Shown here: in pieces, positions 11,700 through 23,177 of the stretch
Layout of the letters: each line of letters starts with the position of its first letter
How positions within the stretch are numbered: the stretch's first letter is position 1
Source: Bidens hawaiensis
Lineage: Eukaryota; Streptophyta; Magnoliopsida; Asterales; Asteraceae
Assembly (NCBI GenBank): GCA_021521415.1
Contig: JAIQDT010001656.1
Location: forward strand, 372,001-436,000
Length of the DNA stretch: 64,000 nt
Direction: 5' to 3'
Notes under the pieces: model-generated
The model's input: the letters and a program-made list of their open reading frames with translations, nothing else
Told to the model about the DNA's origin: nothing
Database searches by the model: none
Made by a program: the position numbers and the translations under genes

Positions 11700-12231
11700 A
11701 TAACCGTCCACCCCATGTGGGTGGAGAGTTTGGTCCAATCCTAGGCTTTATCTTCTTGTGATGACCACTTTATCTACCTCCATTCACAACACATGCATTT
11801 GGGTCTTGTCTTTTGAATTTTTCAAGTGTAGAATGAATTCATAAACACTCTCTCTTTCTCTCTAAAACTCACGGCCATTTGGGCAGAAAATTGGGTGTTT
11901 TTGTGAGCTTGTATAGTGTTCAAATCCTAGCAATTAATTGGTGTTGTTGCTACAAAGCTTGGGGTATACTAGCTTGAGGGTTCCTACCTTGCAACCTTGC
12001 CATTTGGAGTCATCATCTTCTTCATTCACCTACATCTTCTTCTAAAGGTAGAAGAGGTACATTTTACATTATGTTAGCATTTAGTTCTTGTAATATTGAT
12101 CCTTGTATTTCGGGTTTTAGTTTTACATAATGGTATGTTCATTAAACAAGTTCTAAAACTAAGCTTCCGTTGCGTTTTTCATGCTAAAGTGGTTAACTTG
12201 AAACTTTGATAAACTTGTATAAAACTCAACA
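11343..12231 (+). repeat. 3' LTR of the complete copia element
   Basis: This 889-bp copy of 4007-4910 has an uninterrupted, shorter A-run (about 11661-11698). It ends CTCAACA at 12231 and is followed by the target duplication ACTAT. Confidence 0.95.
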
Positions 12232-14569
12232 ACTATGAACCGGAGTGTCCGGTTTCGGTGAGTAGTTGATATCATCATCATAAACTTTATTCTCCATGAC
12301 ATGTTCCACAACTTGTTGTACTGGAGACTCAGTACCTGCAATCATCAACGTTAAATTTAGAGGAGTTGTCAACTTCCGAAGCAGCGTCTGCGTCCCTTAT
12401 TTTCTTCGCGGGATCATTAGTAGCAACATCCATTGGTGAGTAATCTTGTGACTGACTTGTACCATTTCCACCACGAACACCATCATCACCGCCGTCATCA
12501 CCATCACCATTACCCCCACCATCATGCGGTTCATCAAAACTATCATGACATTCATCATCCTCATCATCATCATCATCATTTTCATCATCCTCATCATCGT
12601 ACTCGTCATCGTCCGCCTCCTAAATAATCACATTCTCCTCGTTCCCGATAATAGTTGCTCCAACATCCGGAGTAATCACCTGAACGGTCGCAACAGTCAC
12701 AATTGAAGAAACAATGGTCTCAACAATTGTACCAGTGATCACTGCTACTTCACTACAACTAACACCTGCACCACTACCACTCTCCCTGTCCTTAGTTAAT
12801 ACGGTTTGAGCATTAGCAACAATCTCAGCCAACGCAACCCGTCTCCTTTTTCCTTGATTGTTTTTATCATCATCAGAGCCAGATTCGGTCTAGCTTCTAA
12901 AAAGGTCTTCAATCGATTCTTGATATCTTCAACATCTTCGTTTCTCATCTTCATGATTTAAATAACTCCAAGATAGCGATTGACCAAACCTTAATTCACC
13001 CGCCCTTGAGCTTTTTCTGAAACACTCTTGTTGATCAATCAGAGCGCGCTTTCAGTCTTTCAATTTCAGCTCTCAGTTTAACATTTTCACCAATTAAAGT
13101 TCTAATATTTCTTGAGGAACTTTATTCACCCTCCAACATGCAGACTAGAGTATCAATTTTTCCACCTCAATCATCATCCTAACAACATGTGAATCTAACT
13201 CTCTTCTCAAATTTGGTGCAAGGTTTGAGGAGGAAGGTAGATAAGTCTCAAGACATGAGACCCTTGATTCAAGACACATGACCTCGTCATGATTCTCAGC
13301 ATTCAATAGATTTTCATTTGTCATCAAAGTATGCTGATTGTTGACTTGATTTTCCTATGTCTCCATCCATAGGTGTTGACTTTCGATCAGGGCTCTATCA
13401 ACCTCACTGTCTTGCTCCAGCTGAGAAACTAGAGCAGCCAACGTGTCTCTCTTCTTCACCACTTTCTCATTCGTCACTTGTTGATCCTTCACGAAATTGA
13501 TAAACAAGTGTTACCATTTAACCCTCATCTCGTTTGAGTCCTCCAGTGCCTGAATCCTATCAAGGATAGGATCCTAGTATACCGGGGACCTCCTAGACTT
13601 CCTAGTTGATAATGTAATGGCTGATATGATTGGCTTTGGGTCATTGCGGGTGGTGCGATTGAAAATATCGGTTTGGGTAGGCATGGTTATGCTTTGAGTG
13701 CTAAGGGTGAGGTTAGGGCTAAAGGTAAGCTAGTGGTTTGGGTATGGCTGGTTATGGGTAGGGTAGTAGGTGTGGTAGTGAATGTGGTTGACCAGAATGT
13801 GGTTCCCCTAAGAGGTGAGGTAAAGGATTAGCTAAAAGGGGAGGAAATTGGTGAGCTTGTCCTAGGTGGTGAGAGATGTAGTTGTTGTAAGGGTGAGGTG
13901 TGAATTGGTTTAGTTTTGGTTCCACTTATTTGTAAAAGAGGAAAGACTTGGATGGGTTGGTCTTTGTGAGTGAGGAATTGGTCAGGAGAGGTTACGGGTG
14001 AGTCGTGTAGTTTCCTAGAGGTGGATTTAGTTTTGGTTTTTGTCTTGTTTTTGGTTTTGGCTTCAGGTTTGGGTACATGAATTTTTTTGGCTTTAAGGAT
14101 TTCTAAGGTGCGGGATAAGGTGGTTAGTGATGCTTGATGTGGGTCGGTTTGGGGGGTTGGTGGTGGTTTTGTCAAAGTGGAAGAAGAGGGAAAGATTACC
14201 TTTACAGATCATGGAATCTTTGAAGGCCTTAACTTCTTGAAGTCCTTGTTCTTATTCAAACGTTTGAGAGGATGTTCGGGTTCCACTTCTTCTTCCTCAA
14301 CATGTTGGGACGAATCACCAGCAGAAGGCTTGCTGAAAGCCTTCCATTTCTTGTCGTGAAGCTTCTTGGTTCGATGTTCACCTTCAACTTCAGTATCAGA
14401 ATCTGTGGCCTCACTATCATGCTCTTGGCCATCTCCACTTTCTCCATCATCATCACCATCATCTCCACTATCTCCTTCATCTTCTTCCGGCAAACAAACC
14501 GAACTTAGTACCGAGCTCTTGTCCTCGATACTTATACCCAATTCTAGCAACAGGCTCCAGCAAAGCCTT
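12232..14569 (-). pseudogene. SIRE-type extra 3' ORF, broken copy 2 (main part)
   Basis: Read right to left, this is the second member of the extra-ORF family. It starts with an acidic, Ser-rich part (about 14210-14550), then a Pro/Lys/Thr-rich part (13830-14175). A coiled-coil-like part follows (about 12960-13560; for example KRDTLAALVSQLEQ and EVDRALIESQ), then an acidic Asp tract (about 12490-12620). It leads into SPKPDTP at the copia insertion. Copy 1 at 1379-3487 aligns from the coiled coil onward. Many stops and frameshifts make it non-coding now. It is bounded on the right by a gypsy LTR at 14570. Simple GAT-type repeats encode the acidic tract. Confidence 0.6.
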
Positions 14570-15140
14570 TGTCACACCCCAACCTAAGGCGGAAATGTCG
14601 GGGCATGAGCTGATTGCTCACAGCTCTCAAGGTACTATTATGAAATATTTAAAAGTGACAATATCTATTTAATTCGATTAAATGATTCAAATAATTCAAG
14701 TACAAAGTACAAAATCCATAATCATACAACAATACAATTTATATCATAAATGATCTTGATTAAAAATTTTCTAACTTAAATTCTTCACTAAGTCTTCACC
14801 AAATCTTGCAACTAGTTCAAACAATAACTTGCATATGCGTATAAAATAGAAAGGTTTGTCAACAACACATGTTGAGTGACTAAAACACCAGTTTAAGACA
14901 CTACAATAATACTATATAATAAATAAAGAAAGATGCAAATGATTCCTGTGAGATAAGCAGTTAAGCCATAGCATATACACAATCAATCAAACCATAAAGA
15001 ATGGGCTCAACCAATTCCATATAAATGGACATTGGTTACCAATCAAGGACTAAATTTTTTCCACAAAAATGGACATCGTTTGCCGAAAATAGTCGTATGA
15101 TCATACTATAATGAGGAACTTCACCAAAATACGCTCAAAT
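14570..15140 (-). mobile_element. Gypsy LTR, outer part (first segment)
   Basis: It begins TGTCACACCCC and is the inverted relative of 1-1378. It is interrupted by the solo LTR 15141-17892 and resumes at 17898. The minus strand is taken as the sense strand because a GGTGAGT donor-like site, also seen in other gypsy LTRs of the window, lies at about 18048-18055. No primer site flanks it, so it is an outer LTR end or a solo LTR. Confidence 0.65.
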
Positions 15141-17892
15141 TGTAAGGCCCCGATCCCGGTGCCTCACTTTTGACGTTGGATTTACTCATAAAGACAGTTC
15201 TAGATATCAGAGTTAATTAAAACTTTACGCGGAATATAAAACTTTCATAACATTACAATAATACTTCATAACTTGTCTTAAAACATTCTTGTCTTTCAAA
15301 AATAAAACATTGAATATAAAACGTCATGAGTCTTCAGATGCCAGACTCTTATTCTTCTGCCACAAGTCCCCGCTCAAGCCAGCTGTCTCACCCTACTCAC
15401 ATGCGTGCATACTAAAAGTCAGCTACACTGAGTGAGTTCTAGATAATAATACATCATACAATACATACATTTACCTTCAATTATGCATCCGAAGATACAT
15501 AATAATTACTTTACTAACTTACTTTCATTACATAATTTCATACATACATTCATAATTTAATATTTTCATAATATATAAGTACTGTCCATTCTATCTCAGA
15601 TATTATGTTTGAACCCGTCTCGGATCTAGCCGCGTCGATACATCAATTAAACAATACGAACACGAGATCGATCAATACATTAAATAGATATTTTATTGAT
15701 AAATAAGGAAGAATACATTATTGTATGGAATAACTTATGGAGAGCATAATAACTTAGATCTAGGATCTCTCACATCTCTCTTATGTGTGATCACTTTACA
15801 AATGAGCATGGATTAGCCTTTTTATAGGCAATATGCTCCAATTCGTTAAGTTAAGCCTAATTCGTTATAACTTCATAACGAATTAGACTCCATTCGTTAT
15901 GCTTCCATAACGAATGGTAATACCTTAACGAACTAGCCCTCATTCGTTATGCTTCATTAACGAATGGGCTTATACCTTAACGAACTAGTCGTTAACTAAC
16001 AAATGGGTCTCATTCGCTATACAATCCATAGCAAATGGGCCATTTACATTAAATATACAACCTAGACTATCTATAAATTATTCGATCGCTACGGATACGA
16101 AAACCGTGCACTAACATATTATAAGGGTATGATCCCAGTGTCCTTGTCTATGTCAGATATTATAAGGGTCTGATCCCTCTGTCCTTGTCTATCTCAGATA
16201 TTATTAGTGTCTGATCCCTTTCTTGTCTATCTCAGATATATTAGGGTCTGATCCCTCTTTTCTTCTCTATCTCAGATATTATTAGGGTCTGATCCCTTTC
16301 TTCTCTATTTTAGACATAATTAGGGTCTGATCCCTTACTTCTTCATCTTCGTACATACTATCTTTCTATAACCATAACATACATATCATTCATACATATT
16401 CATATGTTGTACATATATATATATATCATACACATTCATCTTTCATATGCATACCTCCCTTGTTAATATGTGCAATATCCGAAGATCGTTCATGTACCGA
16501 CAAGCTTTCATTCCCATTCAAAACATAATATATATCACATAAATCATACATGGCATACACTTACCATTTAAGGCAAGTGTATTAACTATCACATCGAGTA
16601 TGCACACAGCCCCGAAAACATAACAAGGTTGTGGGGCTAGAAACTCACCTGAATGCGGTTACGTTCACCGTTAATAGTTATTCCCTTCTTTAGTTGGGCG
16701 CACTGACTGTATATCAATTACACGTATCAATTAACTATCACTAACCATATCGCGTTTCTAGTCTAATTATAACCCTCAACAAACAGGGGTCTGGGGGCAG
16801 CGCCCCTGACAACGGGGTTCTAGGGGCGGCAAACCGCTAGCGGGGGTACAAGGGGCAGAGCCCCTGACTGGGGTTAAGCTACTTCGTTAACTCATTCTTC
16901 ATAACGAATTAAGCCTGATTTGTTATCGGATTCGTTATCTTATCATGCCTTGATTCTTTATCTAGTTCGTTACCTTATCATAACGACTTGGGTAAGTAAC
17001 GAATCACTTGACTCGTTATCATATCATAGCGAATTAGGTGAGTAACGAATCACTTGATTCGTTATCTTAATATAACGAACTGGGTTAGCTAATTCGTTAT
17101 CTTGTCTTAACGATGGGCAAGTAACGAATTACTCGATTCGTCATCTTGGTCTGTTCATCATAACGAATTAGTATCTGTTCTTATCCAAACTTTGACTAAA
17201 AGGGTCAAAGTCAAAATTGCCAAGAACAGTCAACACTAGATTCGCGATTAAGCCTCAAATCTTGATGAAATAACACGAAAATGGTGTCAATGGACTCGCA
17301 ATCTCAGTGCCTATAAAGCCTAACCATCCAATCCTTCATACATCGCGTTTACACAGTCCGATTTGTTCATTTATAAACCCAATTATTCATTTAAAAAATT
17401 AACCCATCAATTGTTAATGGATTTCAGTAGGATTTGTTTTGTTGGATCCGTTTTTAACATACTCAAACAGATATATGATTTCTAGACGTAATCCGAACCT
17501 AAACGCACAAGTTCTCGATATAAACGTACCTTAAACGAGTCGGTTTACGAACATGGTCTAGTCTTGATGTTTTTTTGGTTCATCACCACAATCTAGCACA
17601 AACGAGTTCGGGTTTTCGCCTTCGGATCTTGGCTCGGGTTATATGATAGTGTTTGTGTGTGTTTTTGATGGTGTAGGCTATGGTGTAGAGATGGATAAAA
17701 ACGGAAAGGATTAGGGTTTAAGGGGTATTTATACTCCCTTAAGCCCATGGACCTATGGCCCATTCCATCTCTTATTCCATCTTCTAAAGTCCAAGCCCAA
17801 CCTTCTACAGTTTATTATCTCAACCGATAAACGACACATTATAAAATAACGAAATTTATTTTATTATTTCTTATCGAAAGTAGGATGTTACA
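15141..17892 (-). mobile_element. Gypsy (G1/G2 family) solo LTR with TSD CAAAT
   Basis: It starts TGTAAGGCCCCG and ends GGATGTTACA. The target duplication CAAAT is present at 15136-15140 and 17893-17897. No internal region remains, so this is a solo LTR left by recombination between two LTRs. Minus-strand sense features include a TATA box TATAAATA at 17726-17733, a splice-donor-like AGGTGAGT at 16643-16650 and a hairpin at 16558-16579. A minisatellite with AGGGTCTGATCCCT units lies at about 16117-16340, and an AACGAAT/ATTCGTT word array at about 16876-17175. A copia solo LTR is nested at 15606-16116. Confidence 0.92.
15606..16116 (-). mobile_element. SIRE-like copia solo LTR with TSD TATTA
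   Basis: Read on the minus strand it starts TGTTAGTGCACGG, the same start as the SIRE A LTR at 18133, and ends TTCAAACA. TATTA duplications lie at 15601-15605 and 16117-16121. A TATAAAAAG box lies on the minus strand at about 15828. Between the box and the LTR start are hairpins built from ATTCGTTAT and ATAACGAAT, for example perfect 12-base arms at 15857-15868 and 15875-15886. It sits inside the minisatellite of the host gypsy LTR. Confidence 0.92.
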
Positions 17893-17897
17893 CAAAT

Positions 17898-18132
17898 AAA
17901 GCAAGTAAGCAAATAGCAAGCAAGGCATAAACTGATATATATACAAGGATTAAACAGTTGTGGTTTTTGAATAGTAGATAATATATAAATACTGTAAATA
18001 CGCATATGTCCCCAAAAGATTTGAAGTAAGTAAAAATATGGGAGTGAAATACTCACCTTAGAAATTAAGCAAGAGATAATGATTCAACAAGAAAGATAAT
18101 GGTAGATCAAGCTCTTCGATAATTATACCGAC
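17898..18132 (-). mobile_element. Gypsy LTR, second segment of the 14570 LTR
   Basis: This continues the LTR after the solo-LTR insertion; 17893-17897 is the right copy of the CAAAT duplication. It matches the reverse complement of about 570-700 in the left LTR. It is cut off at 18132 by SIRE element A, so its far end is missing. Confidence 0.6.
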
Positions 18133-18702
18133 TGTTAGTGCACGGTTTTGTCATCTCGAGTCTTTGTAAATTATCGTTTGTAATTATTATTATTTTAATG
18201 TTAAGGATATTTATGGAAATTAAGTTAGTTCATTAATGTAAAGGCTAATTCGTTAAGGATGTTTAACGAATTAGCCAGTTCGTTTTTTGTAATGTCCATT
18301 CGTTAAGGATGTTTAACGAATGGACTGTAATTCGTTATGTATGTTCCCATTCGCTATGGAATGTTGACGAATGGGGGCATAACGAATCAATGATTCGTTA
18401 TGCTTTCCTTTTGAGTCTTGCAAGTTAACGAACTGGAGCCAATTCGTTACTGGATGTGTAACGAATTGGTCTCCATCGTCTATATATAGGGTGTTTCATT
18501 CCCTCATAATTTAAGTTTTGAGTTTAACGTATCGAATCTCTGCAGAAATACTCTTTCGCTCAATTTTTCCTTAATCTATTAGTAATATACATACTAGAAT
18601 ACTAATACATATATATAATTAATTATAAGCAGATCATAAACTAGATCCTTAAGGTATTAGATCTAATCCGATAATCGATATTGATTAGATCTAACGTATT
18701 CA
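18133..18702 (+). repeat. 5' LTR of SIRE A, with a hairpin chain in U3
   Basis: The LTR starts TGTTAGTGCACGG and ends GTATTCA. A TATA box, TATATATA, lies at 18481-18488. Upstream (18243-18469) are inverted repeats built on TTCGTTA/TAACGAA. Perfect arms lie at 18243-18256 with 18263-18276, 18294-18306 with 18313-18325, 18377-18389 with 18391-18403, and 18439-18450 with 18458-18469. The first two share the loop GGATGT although their outer arm bases differ. The primer binding site TGGTATCAGAGC lies at 18707-18718, just outside. Confidence 0.88.
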
Positions 18703-20023
18703 CGAGTGGTATCAGAGCATTTAGGTGTTAGATTACTCTTAATTAAACGTTATTTAATTTGTAATTGATGTTGATTTGATTATTTTTTGGTTTTATTAAG
18801 TATTTGTTTTTTTTTCTAAAAATGATAATTATTATTTTACTTTTTTTAATTATAATATTTGTTTTTTTATTTTAAAAGTGAAACAAAGCGATTACAATAA
18901 AGTGGCAGGCAAACAGGAAACAAGCTGCGCCTCAACCCCCTTTTGAATAGCAAAGCGAATCCTACTAAAAACGAAGGTTTGGGACCTAGGAGCTGAAGAG
19001 GTTCCGTGTACGATACGCTGAACCCGTGTACGATACACGAGATAAGTGTGTTAGTTGAATTTGGTAGAACTGACGGTTGATACTGTTAATTATGGATTGA
19101 ATTTTGTTCGGATTGTGTTTGGTAAATTTTGAGGAACGTGTGTGTGAATTGAATTGTGATTTGAGGTTGATTGAACTGGTTTTGGACTGGATCTATGAAT
19201 GTACGGAACAGGGGATGGTTTTGTGGTAATTAAAGTTTGTTTGATCGATTAAAGGTTACGAGATAAGTGTATTTGGGTTCGTGTGTTGTTTCCAAGCAGT
19301 TTGAGTTGCTATTTGGCCGATTTGGTGTTGTATTGAGGTAGTTTTACGTATATTTAGTTAGGTATTTGGTTGATTTTGAATCTGGGAATTTGCAGATTTC
19401 TGGAATTTGCCTTGAAGATTTGAATATCTGCTTGAAGATTCGTTAATGGCTATATTTCGTTATAGTTAATTCGTCACCCACGTGTCGTAATTTGTTATCA
19501 AATCTGAACAGATTCGTGCCAATTCTTAACAGATTCGTGCCAGGTGGCGAGTTGGTTACAACTAACTAACAACCTTGTTCGTTATCAGCTGTAGCTGATT
19601 CGTGCTTACTATTCTTAATTCGTGTTCCTAGATTCGTTATATTTTCATCATTGATTCGTTATCAATTCGTCTATTGATTTGTTCAGTGATTCGTTACTTA
19701 TTCGTTCTTGATTTGTCATCTCAATTCGTTAACAATTCGTTGTTGAAACGTTATACTGATTCGTCAGTGATTCGTTAGTGATGTGTCTTTGATTCGTTAC
19801 TGATTCGTTATCATCTAATTCGTTCCTAGTTCGTCCTTATGCTATTCCTGATTCGTTACTCAGATCTCATCTGAATCGTTAAGTTACTATTCTCAATTCG
19901 TTATCCATTCTTCATTTAATTCATCAAAGTTACTGTTCTTGATTCGTTACTATTCTTGATTCACTAATTTTCACTTTTAACCCTCAAGTTTGTACTTTGG
20001 TTGAATTTGAACTTGTTAATTAA
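18703..20023 (+). other. Leader of SIRE A, with ATTCGTTA word array
   Basis: A TGGTATCAGAGC primer site is followed by 1.3 kb without a gene. From about 19437 to 19975 the word ATTCGTTA and near variants (ATTCGTC, ATTCGTGC) recur at high density, mostly in one orientation. It is the same word as in the LTR hairpins. Confidence 0.8.
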
Positions 20024-23000
20024 ATGGCTGGTTTTTACGCGTTGGCATCCCAGAACGTACTTATGCAACAGATGTTACATTTTGATGCTGAAATTGGATC
20101 CCATTCAAAATGCCCACGACTAATGAAATACAGTGATTTTGAAAAGTAAGAACCACGATTTTGAGCACATCTTGGATCTGTGCATCCCGATTGCTTAATA
20201 TGTCTTGATGATGTCTACACAGTACCAATGCTTGGTGATGTGACTATGGGTTTTACTCCTAAAGCTTTTTCTCAGTACTCGTAAGAAGAGAAGGAGGCTT
20301 TAGAGATCGAGACGAAAGAATTTTTCACTCTTACTATGGCTTTACCTGATAATATATTCCATCAAGTTGGGAGTATCAAGATTTGCGCTTCATTTTTCAG
20401 CATATTAAGATGAGAAGCATGGGTAATACTGAAGAGAGTAAGAAAGTAATGTTAAAGTTCCAATTCTGAAACTTTAACTTACTAAAAGGAGAAACTGTTG
20501 AGGAAATGCTTACTCGTTTCAATCCCTTGATATCTGAGATGAATAAGTTATAAATGGAACCTTCCTATGGATACAGTTTAAAATGCTTTACCAAGTTCAT
20601 ACTCAACATTCCTGATGGTGTTGAAGGAGAATAATTATTTCAAAAACGAATATTTGACGGCTTCAGAATGTATGCAGAAGATTGAAGCTAGAGAATATGA
20701 TTTGAAGTGTCAAAAGTCATCTAAAGAAGTTCAAGATCCATATTTTTATGGTGGTTGTATGCCTTTAAGTAGCACAGCATCTCCAATCACTTCATTTCTC
20801 ACTTAGAATGCAAATGAAAGTTCAACAAAAACTTATAGTGATCCAAATGTATGCTTTACGACATCTGGATTCACTTATAACTTAGGAGAATCAGCAAGTC
20901 AATTTTCTGCACCACCTAACGTGAACTTGAAAGAGGCTGAACAAAATTTTGCCTTTCTGTGTGCTTTCAGGACTTCGTATGAGAACTTGGTTGGTAGAAA
21001 AATTGCCACGAGTGAGTTAACCAATGAAGAATATGACCAAATCAACCCTAATGATTTGGAACTTATGGATCTTAAGTGGAACATGGCAATGATAGTAAGG
21101 AAAGTGAAGAATTTCGTGCAAAGAACTGGGAAAGATCTACCATCGTTGAACAAGAGAGTTGGGATTGATAAGCTAAAAGTCAAGTGCTATAACTGTTAAG
21201 AGTTTGGACACTTTGCCAAAGAGTGTGACAAACCAAAGAAAGAGTACAATGGACCTAGAATTCAAGATAGGAGTTATGTGAAAAAGGGTAATGATGCTGA
21301 TAAACCTTCTGGTAGTAAACCTTCTGCTTCGGGTTCACAGGCTTTGCTTTCTGCTGCTGATGGAACTGATTGGACCCAAAGGGTATTGTGCAACGAAAAT
21401 CAAGCAAACTTGGCTATGTTTGAGATGAATGAGAGCTTACAAAATGCAAGTGGAATGTGTTATCATCTGACAATTACATTAAATCTGATTCTGACGATTC
21501 ATGTCAAATGCAGCCAACCACGTTTTCTTGTATGGCCAAGATCAATGAGGTTATTTCTTCTGTTTCTGATTCTGTTAATTTATCTGCCAATATGACTTGT
21601 GTTGATTGTGAGACTATTAAACCTAAGTTAGAATTATTGAAAGATCATAATGACCGTTTAGTGAAAGAAATTTCTTCTCTCAAGGATACTTATAGACAAT
21701 CATTAGAATCTCAAATGAGATCTAGGGAGAAAATTGAAGCATTTTCTATTAGTAACCATGACCCCAAAGCTGAATTGTCGGTCAAAATGACAATTAATGG
21801 TCAGAAATTTCAAGAAATCTTGAAACATCGATATAAGATAACAGAACTTGAGAATGAAGTTCTTGAGTTGAAAAACAAATTGGGAAAATTTAGAAATTCA
21901 TCGTTTTTCTAAATGAGATTATTGAAGTAAATGGTAAGCAAAAAGATTCTAAAAAGGGTGTAGGTTTTGTTGAAGTGCCACCACCTTTTCATAATGACCA
22001 TACTGCAAATCCTTTTGCTGGAAAAAAAGAAGTTGTTGTTAATGAACATGTTGTTCAAGAAAAATCTAAACCAGTAAAAAACTGATAATGTTACAGCCCA
22101 ATCGTCAACTCAAAAATATCATGTTGAAATCAATAAAGTTTTGTTGAGAATGTTGAGAAAGTTATCATTGAGGATGTTTGAACCCGAAATACACAAAGAC
22201 CAGAAAAATCCAAGTTCAAATCACATTCTATGTGAACCTCATGAATTTGAGGAAACTGTGTATGGTTCAACCACATCTCAGATGAAAAAGGAGAAAATAG
22301 TTAAACCAGTGAAGACTAAGAAATCAGAAAAGCCTAAAGTTTCTTTTGCCTCAAAGCCATCATCTGGTCGTGTATTCAAGCTGAAAGGGATCAACAAGGT
22401 GTTCACTGAGAATGACATCCCACTTAATTTTATCAAGCCCGAATTGACTGAAAGTGTCTTTCACAATGAAACTTCTAAGTCACAAGACCTTGAAATCAAG
22501 TTTCAAAATCCAAGACATCAAATGTGATACAAGCTAAAAATTTATTAAAATCTGCTAAGAAAGTTCAGTTTGTTAAATCAAAAAGACCTGACACTTTACA
22601 AAGCTTTTCAAACTGTTCAAACCTTAATTTCTACATGAAACGAAAATCTTTGACATTTGATGACTTTGACAAAGGTCCTATTGCTGGTGTTTATCATCAA
22701 ACTTCGGTTGCACATGTTTATGCTAAACCGTCACGTGAACATGTTGACATGAGGACATGTTTTCTCTGTGGTGAACAAGGTCACGTAGTCAGAAACTATG
22801 GTCTGAAGAAATCCCAAAATCTTCATCCATTTATCAAGGAGCAATCCAAACCTGTTCCAGTGATTAAGGAGATTTTAAGAAGACCATTGTCTTTCGATGA
22901 TGAAACCCATATTATGTTTTCTGATGCAAATCCTCTAAAGGTGGTTCATGTTAATGAGAATGTAAGTAAGTTAAAGACCAAATTCATTCCTACGGAACCT

Positions 23001-23177
23001 ATTTGCACAAACATGAATACGGATATTGTTCAAGCTGCATACTTACGACGAAAGTCAAAACGACCTATGACTTATTCACTAGAGGCTAAGCAACATTCGG
23101 ATTCACTAAATGTTAAGATTCCAAGAGAAACTCAAGATGTGCCCAAGACTGAGGTCTGGGCTGCCTTTTTGAACTGA
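20024..23177 (+). pseudogene. SIRE A gag, broken
   Basis: It begins at ATG 20024 with many stops and shifts. The conserved block LMDLKWNMAMIVRKVKNFV (about 21060-21117) is followed by a zinc knuckle CYNC-GHFAKEC whose fifth residue is a TAA stop (21197-21199). A coiled-coil region (21600-21900) follows, then the VPPPF motif (about 21977). A second zinc knuckle at about 22759-22800 reads CX2CX4H but ends in Tyr where the fourth ligand Cys is expected. Two distant zinc knuckles separated by a coiled coil match SIRE B and the SIRE lineage. No functional protein can be made. Confidence 0.8.

Larger units (their letters stand above)
4007..12231 (+). mobile_element. Complete Ty1/copia retrotransposon (Tork/Angela-type), recent
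   Basis: Two near-identical LTRs (4007-4910 and 11343-12231) start TGTTGG and end CAACA. They flank a tRNA-primer site, a long leader, one uninterrupted gag-pol ORF (6566-10576) and a polypurine tract ending at 11342. The 5-bp duplication ACTAT is present at 4002-4006 and 12232-12236. Outside an A-run of different length, I find only two base differences between the LTRs (4384/11705 and 4429/11750), so insertion is recent. The order gag, protease, integrase, RT, RNase H is diagnostic of Ty1/copia. The lineage name rests on gag and integrase style and is tentative. The element could still be autonomous. Confidence 0.95.
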
